Below, one piece after another: positions 36,912-46,559 of a stretch of DNA of 64,000 nt. The stretch covers positions 372,001-436,000 of the forward strand of contig MKTX01000007.1 of assembly GCA_001898465.1 (NCBI GenBank), read 5' to 3'. The notes under the pieces are model-generated. The model saw only the letters and a list, made by a program, of their open reading frames with translations. It had not been told where the DNA came from and made no database searches. This DNA is from Sphingobacteriales bacterium 39-19. Lineage in GTDB: Bacteria; Bacteroidota; Bacteroidia; Chitinophagales; Chitinophagaceae. A program made the position numbers and the translations under genes. The first letter of the stretch is position 1. Every line of letters starts with the position of its first letter.

Positions 36912-38255
36912 ATGTCAACAAAAACCATATCAGAAGCACAAGAGATCATACAAAATAATTTAGAGTACACCCTCTTTTCATGGAGTAAGCAAAAAGGCAT
37001 TTCACCCATTGCAGTAGAACATGCGGAAGGCGTATATCTTTACGATTATGATGGTAAAAGATATTTAGATTTCTCTTCGGGTTTAATGAATGTAAATATT
37101 GGCCACGGGGATCAGCGTATTACCGAAGCGGTAGTAAAACAAATGCAGCAGGCGGCCTATGTTACCCCAAGCTGTGCTACTAAAGTAAGGGGAGAACTGG
37201 GAAAAAAATTAGCCGCCTTATGCCCGGGCGATTTGAATAAAGCATTCTTTACTTTGTGTGGCGCTACTTCTATTGAAAATGCAATTAAACTGGCCCGTTT
37301 ATATACCGGGCGGCATAAAATATTTTCCCGTTACCAATCTTACCATGGTGCTACGTATGGCTCTATGAGTGCCGGTGGCGATCCCCGCAGGTTACCCATG
37401 GATGCACAACAGGCACCCAATTTTGTACATTTTGATATCCCTTATTTATATCGTTGGGAATATGGCGAAGAAAATTTATTAAAAGAATCTGTTGCCTCCC
37501 TCGAAAAACAAATTGCTTATGAAGGGCCGGGCAATATTGCCGCTATTTTATTAGAAGGCGAGTCCGGTTCCTCCGGTTGCTTACAATATCCTAAAGGGTA
37601 TTTAAAAGCAGTAAGGCAAATTTGCGATAACCACGGTATCTTATTAATCATCGATGAGGTAATGAGTGGTTTTGGCCGTACCGGCAAATGGTTTGGTTTT
37701 CAAAATCATGATATTGTTCCCGATATGATTACCATGGCCAAAGGGCTTACCTGTGGCTACCTGCCCCTGGGTTGCCTGATGGTATCAGATAAAATTGTAG
37801 CGAAATATGATGATGCGGTAATGCCCCTGGGCCTTACTTACTCTGCCCACCCGGTGAGCCTTGCCGCAGCCCTGGCAACATTAAAAATTTATGAAGAAGA
37901 TAACCTCATAGAAAACGCTGTGGAAATGGGGAATTACCTGGATGCACAAATTGAAAAACTAAAAGATAAACATCCCTGTATTGGCGATTGGAGAAATACC
38001 GGTTTACTGGGTTGTTTAGAATTGGTAAAAGATCGGAAAACCAAAGAACCCCTGGCAGGCTTTAATGCAAAACCCGAAGCATTGGTAACCTCTAATAAGA
38101 TAGCTGCAAAATTAAAAGAACTCGGTATGTACACATTTGTGCGCTGGAATTATGTATTTATTGCACCTCCCTTAATTGTTACCAAAGATCAGATAGATGA
38201 AGGTTTGGCTATCATAAGCGAAGCACTGAAAATTGCAGACGAAGCCATTAGGTAA
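36912..38255 (+). CDS. Class III (omega) aminotransferase, likely beta-alanine/beta-aminoisobutyrate transaminase
   Basis: LDFSSGLMNVNIGHGDQRITEAV...LLIIDEVMSGFGRTGKWFGFQNHDIVPDMITMAKGLTCGYLPLG; function inferred from neighbours. The ORF-track start (36870) overlaps the upstream gene. Confidence 0.88.
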   Translation: MSTKTISEAQEIIQNNLEYTLFSWSKQKGISPIAVEHAEGVYLYDYDGKRYLDFSSGLMNVNIGHGDQRITEAVVKQMQQAAYVTPSCATKVRGELGKKLAALCPGDLNKAFFTLCGATSIENAIKLARLYTGRHKIFSRYQSYHGATYGSMSAGGDPRRLPMDAQQAPNFVHFDIPYLYRWEYGEENLLKESVASLEKQIAYEGPGNIAAILLEGESGSSGCLQYPKGYLKAVRQICDNHGILLIIDEVMSGFGRTGKWFGFQNHDIVPDMITMAKGLTCGYLPLGCLMVSDKIVAKYDDAVMPLGLTYSAHPVSLAAALATLKIYEEDNLIENAVEMGNYLDAQIEKLKDKHPCIGDWRNTGLLGCLELVKDRKTKEPLAGFNAKPEALVTSNKIAAKLKELGMYTFVRWNYVFIAPPLIVTKDQIDEGLAIISEALKIADEAIR

Positions 38256-38372
38256 GATCATATCATCCTCCCCTGTAAAAGCACATATTTTTAAAATATA
38301 AAGCCATTAAAGTATTTAAAGTAAGCGCATAGGGAACAGAAAATTTCTGAATCCCTGTATTTTAATTTTTAT

Positions 38373-39902
38373 ATGCAAAATATAAAAGCAAGCAAATCGA
38401 TTGCCCATTGGGAAGAGGAAGGTCTTTATGCCGACACGAATTTAATAAACCCGGATTTGGCACCTGTTCCAAAATCCGGCCGCACCTGGGGTACCTGGAA
38501 CTATGCAGCACTCTGGATAAGTATGAGCCTTTGTATTCCTACTTATACTATGGCCAGCTCCATGATAAACCAGGGTATGAGCTGGTGGCAGGCAGTACTC
38601 ACCATTTTTATTGGAAACGCCATTGTTTTGGTACCCATGTTATTGAATGGGCATGCCGGTGCTAAGTATGGTATTCCTTTCCCGGTATTTGCCAGGAGTA
38701 GTTTTGGAACGAAGGGAGCCAATATCCCGGCCATGTTGCGGGCTATTGTTGCCTGCGGATGGTTTGGTATTCAAACCTGGATTGGTGGCGAATCTTTTTA
38801 TCATCTCATAAGAGCATGGATCCCTTCTCTACCCGAAATAGATAATATTTCACTCTTTCCGCAGTTTTTACCCATGGTATGCTTTGGTATATTCTGGCTG
38901 CTGAATATGTTTATTATTTATAAAGGAGTAGAAAGTATTCGTAAACTTTTACAGTTTAAAGCGGTGTTCTTGCCCTTAGCCGCCATTGCTCTTTTTTGCT
39001 GGGCTGTTATTGCTGCAAAAGGGCTGGGCCCCATTTTACAAAAACCATCTTCATTTTCAGATCCTGCACAATTCTGGAAATTCTTCTTTCCGGCATTAAC
39101 GGCCGTAGTTGGTTTTTGGGCTACCCTCTCTTTAAATATCCCCGACTTTACCCGGTATGCAAAAAGCCAAAGAGCCCATTTTGAAGGACAGGCCATCGGC
39201 TTACCACCGGCTATGACTTTGTTTGCATTTGTAGGCGTCGTGGTAACTTCAGCATCGGCTATTATTTATGGCAGCCCGGAATGGGATCCCGTAAAACTGG
39301 CAGGCCGTTTTGATAGTAAGCTCATGGTAAGCTTTGCCATGATCGGGATCATTATTTCTACACTGGCAACCAATATTGCTGCCAATATGGTAAGCCCGGC
39401 CAACGATTTTTCAAATCTTTCTCCATCAAAAATTGATTTTAAACTGGGAGGATATATCACCGGCGTTATTGGTGTACTTATTTTTCCCTGGAAATTAATG
39501 GGCGACCCATCAGGATATATTTTTACATGGCTTATCGCTTATAGTAGTTTACTGGGTCCTATCGGCGGTATCATGATTGCAGATTATTATTTTATCAGGC
39601 GTAAGCAATTGGATTTACATTCCCTATATAACCATAAAGGAATTTATGCATTCACAAATGGATATAATAAAATTGCATTATGGGCTTTATTGTTGGGCAT
39701 CTTACCCAATGTGCCTGGTTTTTTAATAGCAATTAAAGGGTTAACTTCGGATGCTTTTCCGGCATGGATCAGCAACTTGTATAATTATGCCTGGTTCGTA
39801 GGATTTTTTGTAAGCGGGTTTATTTATTATGTTTTAATGCGGGGGCAAATTAAAAAACTAGCCCCGGGGCAATTCAGCAACAATCCTTTCGTAATAAATT
39901 AA
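38373..39902 (+). CDS. NCS1 family nucleobase:cation symporter
   Basis: GRTWGTWNYAALWISMSLCIPTYTMASSMINQGMSWWQAVLTIFIGN; FPVFARSSFGTKGANIPAMLRAIVACGWFGIQTWIGG. Confidence 0.93.
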   Translation: MQNIKASKSIAHWEEEGLYADTNLINPDLAPVPKSGRTWGTWNYAALWISMSLCIPTYTMASSMINQGMSWWQAVLTIFIGNAIVLVPMLLNGHAGAKYGIPFPVFARSSFGTKGANIPAMLRAIVACGWFGIQTWIGGESFYHLIRAWIPSLPEIDNISLFPQFLPMVCFGIFWLLNMFIIYKGVESIRKLLQFKAVFLPLAAIALFCWAVIAAKGLGPILQKPSSFSDPAQFWKFFFPALTAVVGFWATLSLNIPDFTRYAKSQRAHFEGQAIGLPPAMTLFAFVGVVVTSASAIIYGSPEWDPVKLAGRFDSKLMVSFAMIGIIISTLATNIAANMVSPANDFSNLSPSKIDFKLGGYITGVIGVLIFPWKLMGDPSGYIFTWLIAYSSLLGPIGGIMIADYYFIRRKQLDLHSLYNHKGIYAFTNGYNKIALWALLLGILPNVPGFLIAIKGLTSDAFPAWISNLYNYAWFVGFFVSGFIYYVLMRGQIKKLAPGQFSNNPFVIN

Positions 39903-39906
39903 AATC

Positions 39907-41289
39907 ATGAGCATATTAATTAAAAATGGAAATATCGTTACGGCAGCAGAAAATTATGTAGCTGATATTTTTATTGAAGGAGAAACCATACAATCAATTG
40001 GTAAAAATTTACAAGTACAGGCAGATACCATCCTTGATGCAACGGGTAAATATGTTTTCCCGGGCGGCATCGATCCTCATGTGCATTTAGAAATGCCTTT
40101 TATGGGTACCTATTCTTCTGATACTTATGAAACCGGCACCCGGGCTGCCTTGTACGGCGGTACCACCATGGTGATCGATTTTATTTTACAAAAGCAAGGC
40201 CACTCATTACAATCGGCATTAGATGAATGGAAAAGCAGGAGCGACAATAATTGTGTGGGTGATTATAGTTTTCACATGGCCGTTACAGATTTTAATGAGC
40301 ATACAAAAAAAGAAATTAAGCACCTGGTAGAAGATGTTGGCATTACCTCTTTTAAAACTTTTATGGCTTATAAAGGCGCTTTAATGATTGATGACAGGCA
40401 AATGATCGGCCTTATGGAAGAAGTAAAAAAACAAGGCGGCCTTATTAATGTACATGCTACCAATGGAGATATGATTGATTACCTGGTACAAAAAAATAAA
40501 AGTGAAGGAAACCTGGCGCCTTTATACCATTATTTATCACAGCCCGAAATTACCGAGGCAGAAGCCAGTGAACGTTTTGTAGATATGGCTTCCTATACCG
40601 GTTGCCCGGGTTATATTGTACACTTAACCTGCGAAGGGGCTTTAAATGCAGTTCGTAATGCTACCCGACGGAATCAAAAAATATTTGTAGAAACCTGCAT
40701 CCAGTATTTACTTTTAGATGCCTCTTTGTACGAGAAAGATTTTGAAGGCGCTAAATGGGTGATGAGTCCGCCCTTGCGTGAAAAGAAAGACCAGCAAGCG
40801 CTATGGGCAGGCATTAACCAGGGTTTGGTACAAGTAGTGGCCACCGATCACTGCCCATTTTTCTGGGAACAAAAATTAATGGGTAAAGATGATTTTAGCA
40901 AAATACCGAATGGCCACCCTGCCATAGAAAACAGGATGGAACTTTTATTTAGTGAAGGGGTGGCTAAAAATAAAATTACACTAGAAAAATTTGTGGAAGT
41001 ATCCAGTACCAATGCCGCAAAAATATTTGGTATGTTTCCACGCAAAGGAACCATTGGTATTGGCAGCGATGCAGATATCGTAATTTTTGACCCTCATGAA
41101 AAACATACGCTTTCAGCAAAAACGCATCATATGAATGTAGATTATAGCGGATACGAAGGCTGGGAGATTACAGGGAAAATTAAAACCGTATTATTAAGGG
41201 GAGCCATCGCTATGGATAATAATAATTGTAAACTAGAAAAAGGGTATGGAAAATTTATTAAACGAAATAAAGTTTCACAAATAATATAA
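39907..41289 (+). CDS. hydA: Dihydropyrimidinase
   Basis: FPGGIDPHVHLEMPFMGTYSSDTYETGTRAALYGGTTMVIDF; SFKTFMAYKGALMIDD; VATDHCPF. Confidence 0.93.
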   Translation: MSILIKNGNIVTAAENYVADIFIEGETIQSIGKNLQVQADTILDATGKYVFPGGIDPHVHLEMPFMGTYSSDTYETGTRAALYGGTTMVIDFILQKQGHSLQSALDEWKSRSDNNCVGDYSFHMAVTDFNEHTKKEIKHLVEDVGITSFKTFMAYKGALMIDDRQMIGLMEEVKKQGGLINVHATNGDMIDYLVQKNKSEGNLAPLYHYLSQPEITEAEASERFVDMASYTGCPGYIVHLTCEGALNAVRNATRRNQKIFVETCIQYLLLDASLYEKDFEGAKWVMSPPLREKKDQQALWAGINQGLVQVVATDHCPFFWEQKLMGKDDFSKIPNGHPAIENRMELLFSEGVAKNKITLEKFVEVSSTNAAKIFGMFPRKGTIGIGSDADIVIFDPHEKHTLSAKTHHMNVDYSGYEGWEITGKIKTVLLRGAIAMDNNNCKLEKGYGKFIKRNKVSQII

Positions 41290-41385
41290 AGTATGTGAAT
41301 ACAAATGAAAAGACAGTATCTTACTATATGGGATAAAAAATAAAACACTAAACATATATTCATCACAGATAATTAATTACCCAAT

Positions 41386-42252
41386 ATGCCAAGAATAATA
41401 AAATCGGGCCTTATTCAATTAAGTCTTCCCAAAACTGAAGGAGAGGGAACTATCGAAGAGATAAAAGAGGCGATGCTGCAAAAACACATCCCGTATATAG
41501 AAGAGGCCGGGGAAAAAGGAGTGCAAATTTTATGCTTCCAGGAAATATTTAATACCCCTTATTTTTGTCCCGGCCAGGACAAAGCCTGGTATGCCAGCGC
41601 TGAAACCGTACCCGGGCCTACCATTGAACGCATGCAAGCGTATGCAAAAAAATACAGCATGGTAATTATTGTGCCGGTTTATGAAAAAGAACAGGCCGGC
41701 GTATTATACAATACCGCTGCGGTAATTGATGCCGATGGAACTTACCTGGGTAAATATCGAAAGAACCACATACCGCATACGACCGGTTTTTGGGAAAAGT
41801 TTTTCTTTAAACCCGGCAATTTAGGCTATCCTGTATTTCAAACCCGGTATGCAAAAGTGGGCGTATATATTTGTTACGACCGGCATTTTCCCGATGGTGC
41901 CCGCATACTTGGATTAAACGGGGCAGAAATTGTTTACAACCCCTCGGCTACCGTAACCGGCTTATCGCAATATTTATGGAATTTAGAACAGCCCGCACAT
42001 GCCGCCGCAAACGGATATTTTATGGGATGCATCAACCGGGTGGGTTATGAAAAACCATGGGACCTCGGTAAGTTCTATGGCTCCAGTTATTTTGTAGATC
42101 CCCGTGGACAAATTTTTGCACAAGCCAGTGAGGATAATGATGAGTTACTTATTGCCGATTTTGACCTGGATATGATTGAAGAAGTAAGAGCTACCTGGCA
42201 GTTCTTCAGGGATCGCCGCCCGGAAACCTATGGCAGGCTTACTGAATTATAA
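41386..42252 (+). CDS. Beta-ureidopropionase (nitrilase superfamily)
   Basis: CFQEIFNTPYFCPGQD; KYRKNHIPHTTGFWEKFFFKPGN; VGVYICYDRHFPDGARILGLNGAEIVYNPSAT. Confidence 0.92.
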   Translation: MPRIIKSGLIQLSLPKTEGEGTIEEIKEAMLQKHIPYIEEAGEKGVQILCFQEIFNTPYFCPGQDKAWYASAETVPGPTIERMQAYAKKYSMVIIVPVYEKEQAGVLYNTAAVIDADGTYLGKYRKNHIPHTTGFWEKFFFKPGNLGYPVFQTRYAKVGVYICYDRHFPDGARILGLNGAEIVYNPSATVTGLSQYLWNLEQPAHAAANGYFMGCINRVGYEKPWDLGKFYGSSYFVDPRGQIFAQASEDNDELLIADFDLDMIEEVRATWQFFRDRRPETYGRLTEL

Positions 42253-42334
42253 TAGTATTATAAAACCCTAATTACATTGCCCGGTATTTGGAAACCAAAT
42301 TACTTTTCCGGATACTTCATAATCTTTATAAGCG

Positions 42335-43675
42335 ATGATAAAAAATAATAGACTATCGGCTGAGGAATATGAAAAAAATTTCAGCGATATACATCCTCCG
42401 TTCGATAATGAAACAGCAGCTATCGTAGAGGCCAACCGATGTTTGTTTTGTTACGATGCGCCTTGTATTAAAGGATGCCCAACCAGCATTGATATACCCA
42501 AGTTCATTAAACAGATCACTACCCAAAATATAAAAGGCTCTGCACACACCATTTTTGTGTCGAATATTTTTGGGGCAGGCTGCAGTAAAGTATGCCCGGT
42601 AGAAAAACTTTGTGAAGGCAATTGTGTGTATAATTTACTGGAAGAAAAACCCATCGAAATTGCCCGCCTGCAACGCTATTCCAGTGAAATTGCCATAGCC
42701 AATAACTGGCAAATGTTTGAACGGAAACCCGATAATGGGAAAAAAGTAGCCATCGTAGGCGCCGGGCCTGCAGGTTTAAGTTGCGCTCATATCTTATCAA
42801 GAGAAGGGATAGCCGTAACCATTTTTGAAAAAGAAGAAAAGGCGGGCGGATTGATGACCTATGGTATTGCAGCTTATAAAGTAACACCTGAGTTTTGTGC
42901 CAACGAAGTAGATTATATTACCGGTATTGGGGGCATTCATATTGAATATGAAAAATCACTGGGTAAAGATTTTACAATTGGAGATTTACAAAAACAATAC
43001 GATGCAATATTCCTGGGAATGGGAGTTGGGCTCGCACGCAAATTAAATATACCCGGTGAAGAATTGCAGGGCGTAGAAGATGCCATTCGTTTTATTTACC
43101 AATTACGCAGTAATGAACTTGCATCTATTGCAGTGGGCGATCGGGTTGCCGTAATAGGTATGGGCATGACGGCGATTGATGCCGCCACCCAGGCAAAGCG
43201 GCTGGGAGCAAAAGAAGTAACCATGATTTATCGCCGTACGCAACAGGAAATGCCCTGTACCCAACACGAAATGGATATTGCCTTACTGGATGGTTGTGAA
43301 ATTATTTGGTTGGCGGCACCTAAAGAAATAATAGGAGTAGCGGGTAAGGTAACAGGATTAATATGCAGCAAAATGAAACTGGGCGATCCCGATGCCAGCG
43401 GGCGGAGAAGCCCTGTGGATACAGGCGAGACATTTACACTTTCTGTTGATATGGTAATAAAAGCTGCCGGCCAAATGCCTTTTGAAGATATCGTTGCACA
43501 AAATAATGTACAGCATAATAATGGCAGGATCCGTATTGATAATGCCGGGGCAACAAACCTGCAGGGAGTGTATGCCGGTGGCGATGCCGTAAATGGAGGA
43601 AAAGAAGTGGTAGATGCCGTGCAGGCAGGTAAAGATGCGGCAGCTTCTATTATACAATATTTAGAACTGGCTTAA
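42335..43675 (+). CDS. preT: NAD(P)-dependent dihydropyrimidine dehydrogenase, FAD/Fe-S subunit PreT
   Basis: CFCYDAPCIKGCPTSIDIPKFIKQI; FGAGCSKVCPVEKLCEGNCVY; VAIVGAGPAGLSCAHIL. Confidence 0.92.
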   Translation: MIKNNRLSAEEYEKNFSDIHPPFDNETAAIVEANRCLFCYDAPCIKGCPTSIDIPKFIKQITTQNIKGSAHTIFVSNIFGAGCSKVCPVEKLCEGNCVYNLLEEKPIEIARLQRYSSEIAIANNWQMFERKPDNGKKVAIVGAGPAGLSCAHILSREGIAVTIFEKEEKAGGLMTYGIAAYKVTPEFCANEVDYITGIGGIHIEYEKSLGKDFTIGDLQKQYDAIFLGMGVGLARKLNIPGEELQGVEDAIRFIYQLRSNELASIAVGDRVAVIGMGMTAIDAATQAKRLGAKEVTMIYRRTQQEMPCTQHEMDIALLDGCEIIWLAAPKEIIGVAGKVTGLICSKMKLGDPDASGRRSPVDTGETFTLSVDMVIKAAGQMPFEDIVAQNNVQHNNGRIRIDNAGATNLQGVYAGGDAVNGGKEVVDAVQAGKDAAASIIQYLELA

Positions 43676-43712
43676 TAAAAAAATTACCACATTTTATTTT
43701 AAATTTAGTTTT

Positions 43713-44981
43713 ATGGCAGATATATCATCCCAATTTTTAGGCATCAAATCACCCAATCCTTTTTGGTTGGCCAGTGCACCGCCTACAGATAAAAAGATTA
43801 ACGTATTGCGTGCTTTTGAAGCCGGATGGGGTGGCGTTGTTTGGAAAACGCTTGGCTCGCAGGTAAAAAATGTTTCCTCAAGATACTCTGCTGTAAACTA
43901 CGGCGGCCATAGAGTAATGGGGTTTAATAATATTGAACTGATAAGCGACCGGCCACTCGATATTAACCTGAAAGAGATCACCGAGTGTATAAAATTATTC
44001 CCCGATAGGGCCATGGTGGTTTCGCTGATGGCAGATAATGATAAAAAAAGCTGGCACGAACTCATCAAAAAAGTAGAAGATACAGGCGCTCATGGATTTG
44101 AATTAAACTTTGGATGCCCGCATGGTATGACCGAAAGAGGTATGGGCGCTGCTGTAGGTCAAGATCCTGAAATTGCTGCCATGGTAGTAGAATGGGTTAT
44201 GGAAGCAGCCACGATACCCGTTATTACAAAACTTACCCCCAATGTACACTCAGTAGTACCTACCAGTAAAGCGGTAGCTAAAGCAGGAAGTAATGGGCTT
44301 TCATTAATCAATACCATACAATCTATTACCGGTGTAGACCTGGACACCCTGGTACCCAATCCGTATGTAGCAGGCAAATCGGTATATGGGGGTTATTGCG
44401 GGCCGGCCGTAAAACCCATTGCACTAAAAATGCTAACCAGTATTGCCCAAAACCCCGAAACAGGAAAGTTGCCCATTTCAGGAATTGGGGGCGTAAGTAC
44501 TTGGAAAGATGCCGTTGAGTTTTTACTGCTTGGCGCCAGCAATGTACAAGTATGTACCGCCGCTATGACCCATGGCTTCCGTATTATAGAAGATATGTGC
44601 GAAGGATTAAATAACTGGATGGATGAAAAGGGATTTAAAATTCTGGAAGACTTTATTGGTAAATCTGTTCCCACCATTACCCATTGGGAAGACCTGGATA
44701 TCAATTATCATCATATTGCCAACATCAACCAGGATAAATGTATTCATTGTGGCCTTTGTTATATTGCCTGTGAAGATACTTCGCATCAAAGCATAAGCCT
44801 GGAGCATGGAAAGCCATATAATATTTATACGATCAAAGAAGAAGAATGTGTGGGTTGTAATTTGTGCCAGTTAGTATGCCCCGTTAACGACTGTATTACC
44901 ATGGTAGAGCAGCGGGTAGCGCCTGAATACATCAATTGGGTAGAATGGCAAAAAAGAGGATTGCCCTTAAATGATCATTAG
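43713..44981 (+). CDS. preA: NAD-dependent dihydropyrimidine dehydrogenase subunit PreA
   Basis: DHODH-like barrel (ELNFGCPHGMTERGMGAAVGQ) plus C-terminal 2x[4Fe-4S] (CIHCGLCYIAC, CVGCNLCQLVCPVNDCI). Confidence 0.93.
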   Translation: MADISSQFLGIKSPNPFWLASAPPTDKKINVLRAFEAGWGGVVWKTLGSQVKNVSSRYSAVNYGGHRVMGFNNIELISDRPLDINLKEITECIKLFPDRAMVVSLMADNDKKSWHELIKKVEDTGAHGFELNFGCPHGMTERGMGAAVGQDPEIAAMVVEWVMEAATIPVITKLTPNVHSVVPTSKAVAKAGSNGLSLINTIQSITGVDLDTLVPNPYVAGKSVYGGYCGPAVKPIALKMLTSIAQNPETGKLPISGIGGVSTWKDAVEFLLLGASNVQVCTAAMTHGFRIIEDMCEGLNNWMDEKGFKILEDFIGKSVPTITHWEDLDINYHHIANINQDKCIHCGLCYIACEDTSHQSISLEHGKPYNIYTIKEEECVGCNLCQLVCPVNDCITMVEQRVAPEYINWVEWQKRGLPLNDH

Positions 44982-45028
44982 CGAACGGCCAGTCTGTTTA
45001 CAACCGGGCTGTATTTTAGATAGAATCG

Positions 45029-45049
45029 AAAACAGGCTCCTGTTTTTTT
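45029..45049 (+). terminator. Putative terminator after preA
   Basis: AAAACAGG-CT-CCTGTTTT followed by T-run; very short loop. Confidence 0.45.
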
Positions 45050-45055
45050 CTCTTA

Positions 45056-45063
45056 TATCTTTG
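45056..45063 (+). promoter_or_regulatory. -7 element TATCTTTG upstream of cyclophilin gene
   Basis: Matches TAnnTTTG; 13 nt before GTG start. Confidence 0.45.
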
Positions 45064-45076
45064 TAAAAAATAGATT

Positions 45077-45646
45077 GTGAAAAAATGGATTTATATCTGC
45101 CTGCTTTTGTTATTGACGGCCTGTCATCAAAATAAATATGACAATCCCCATATCTTGATCGTAACTAATTTTGGAGACATAGAAGCTGAACTTTTCCCGG
45201 GTAAAGCGCCTAAAACGGTGGCCGCTTTTTTAAATTATGTAAATGAAGGCTTATATAATCCTGCTTCTTTTTACAGGGTTATAAAAAATGAAAACTTACC
45301 CTCTGATTATAATATGGGGTTTATACAAGGAGGTATTATTAAAACCAATCCTCAAAAGCAACTTTCATTAGCAGGCATACCCCATGAATCACCCAAACAA
45401 ACAGGATTATCCCATACCGATGGTACCCTTTCGCTGGCAAGAACAAAACCCGGAACCGGGAGTTCTGAATTTTTTATTTGTATTGGTGATCAAACCCAGT
45501 TTGATGGTAACAATAGCGGGGAAGGGTATGCCGCATTTGGCCGGGTAGTTACCGGTATGAAGGCGGTACACAAAATTCAAAATCAAAAAAGCATAGGAGA
45601 CAGCTTTGTAACGCCGATCGTTATTAAGAAAATAAAACAATTATAA
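45077..45646 (+). CDS. Peptidyl-prolyl cis-trans isomerase (cyclophilin type), lipoprotein
   Basis: LLLLTACHQN lipobox; FGDIEAELFPGKAPKTVAAFLNYVNEGLYNPASFYRV; GSSEFFICIGDQTQFDG. Confidence 0.9.
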   Translation: MKKWIYICLLLLLTACHQNKYDNPHILIVTNFGDIEAELFPGKAPKTVAAFLNYVNEGLYNPASFYRVIKNENLPSDYNMGFIQGGIIKTNPQKQLSLAGIPHESPKQTGLSHTDGTLSLARTKPGTGSSEFFICIGDQTQFDGNNSGEGYAAFGRVVTGMKAVHKIQNQKSIGDSFVTPIVIKKIKQL

Positions 45647-45658
45647 TTTTAAAAAATC

Positions 45659-45967
45659 TTGTCTTATTTCAATCAACATATTTCACCCGTTTTACGCCGA
45701 TATGCCGAGCTGGTAATTTGGATCAGCGCATTACTATGCTTGTATTTTTTAGATGCGCAGGAGGAACATTCAAGTTTATGCATTTATAAGTGGATGGGCT
45801 TGGGGTGGTGCCCCGGTTGTGGTATTGGCCATGCGATGCATGATGCCATGCATTTTCAATGGGGTAAATCCATTTCCGCTCATCCATTTGGAATTCCGGC
45901 AGTTTGTATCATTTTATATCGTATTTTTCAATTAGCTATAAAAAACAAAAACCATGTACTACAATAA
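45659..45967 (+). CDS. DUF2752 domain-containing membrane protein
   Basis: KWMGLGWCPGCGIGHAMHDAMHFQWGKSISAHPFGIPA; TTG start. Confidence 0.8.
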   Translation: MSYFNQHISPVLRRYAELVIWISALLCLYFLDAQEEHSSLCIYKWMGLGWCPGCGIGHAMHDAMHFQWGKSISAHPFGIPAVCIILYRIFQLAIKNKNHVLQ

Positions 45968-46310
45968 TGCATTCAACCAAATTCCCGGCCTGGAGCCAGA
46001 AGAACTTAACTACCTGGTAGAATTTACCAAAAATCTGCCTTCAGATAAAGTACCCTATTTTATTTCATTGTACAGTACCAAACGGAAAAAGCCGGATGCG
46101 GTACTCATTAGTGCGCTCATTGGCTTTTTGGGTGTAAACGGCGTGCAACGTTTTTTAGTCGGCCAAATGGGTATGGGCATTTTATATTTTCTCACCGGCG
46201 GGTTATGCCTGGTAGGAACTATTATCGATATCATCAACCATAAGCAACTGGCATTTGAATACAACCAGAAAATGGCTATTGAAACGATGACGATGGTAGG
46301 AGGGGTATAA
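45954..46310 (+). CDS. TM2 domain-containing protein
   Basis: KKPDAVLISALIGFLGVNGVQRFLVGQMGMGILYFLTGGLCLVGTIIDIINH; overlaps the DUF2752 gene by 14 bp. Confidence 0.88.
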   Translation: MYYNNAFNQIPGLEPEELNYLVEFTKNLPSDKVPYFISLYSTKRKKPDAVLISALIGFLGVNGVQRFLVGQMGMGILYFLTGGLCLVGTIIDIINHKQLAFEYNQKMAIETMTMVGGV

Positions 46311-46372
46311 GTAAACAATACCCATATTGCCAGGTGAAATACATTCTTCATTAAACTACGCTTTTTAAAAAG

Positions 46373-46400
46373 TAACAACTATTTTGTTGTTATTTTTTTT
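46373..46400 (+). terminator. Intrinsic terminator 1 after TM2 gene
   Basis: TAACAAC-tatttt-GTTGTTA followed by T8. Confidence 0.65.
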
Positions 46401-46406
46401 GCATCT

Positions 46407-46448
46407 CCCGCTGCTTGTAAGGCAGGTTGCAGCCGGCATTTTTTTTAT
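46407..46448 (+). terminator. Second terminator-like hairpin in tandem
   Basis: CCCGCTGC...GCAGCCGG (7 of 8 paired) followed by CATTTTTTTT. Confidence 0.5.
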
Positions 46449-46559
46449 TGCGTATTTATTTTACACACTCCCTCATATTCGGTATTGCATACCCCTGTCA
46501 TATACACGATTTTTACAAGTGAGCATTATTGGCTAAAAAGCTTTCTAAAAAAAATAAAC

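Noticed and set aside
42519-42887. 122-aa minus-strand ORF
   Set aside because: Antisense to preT, which has intact Fe-S and FAD motifs.
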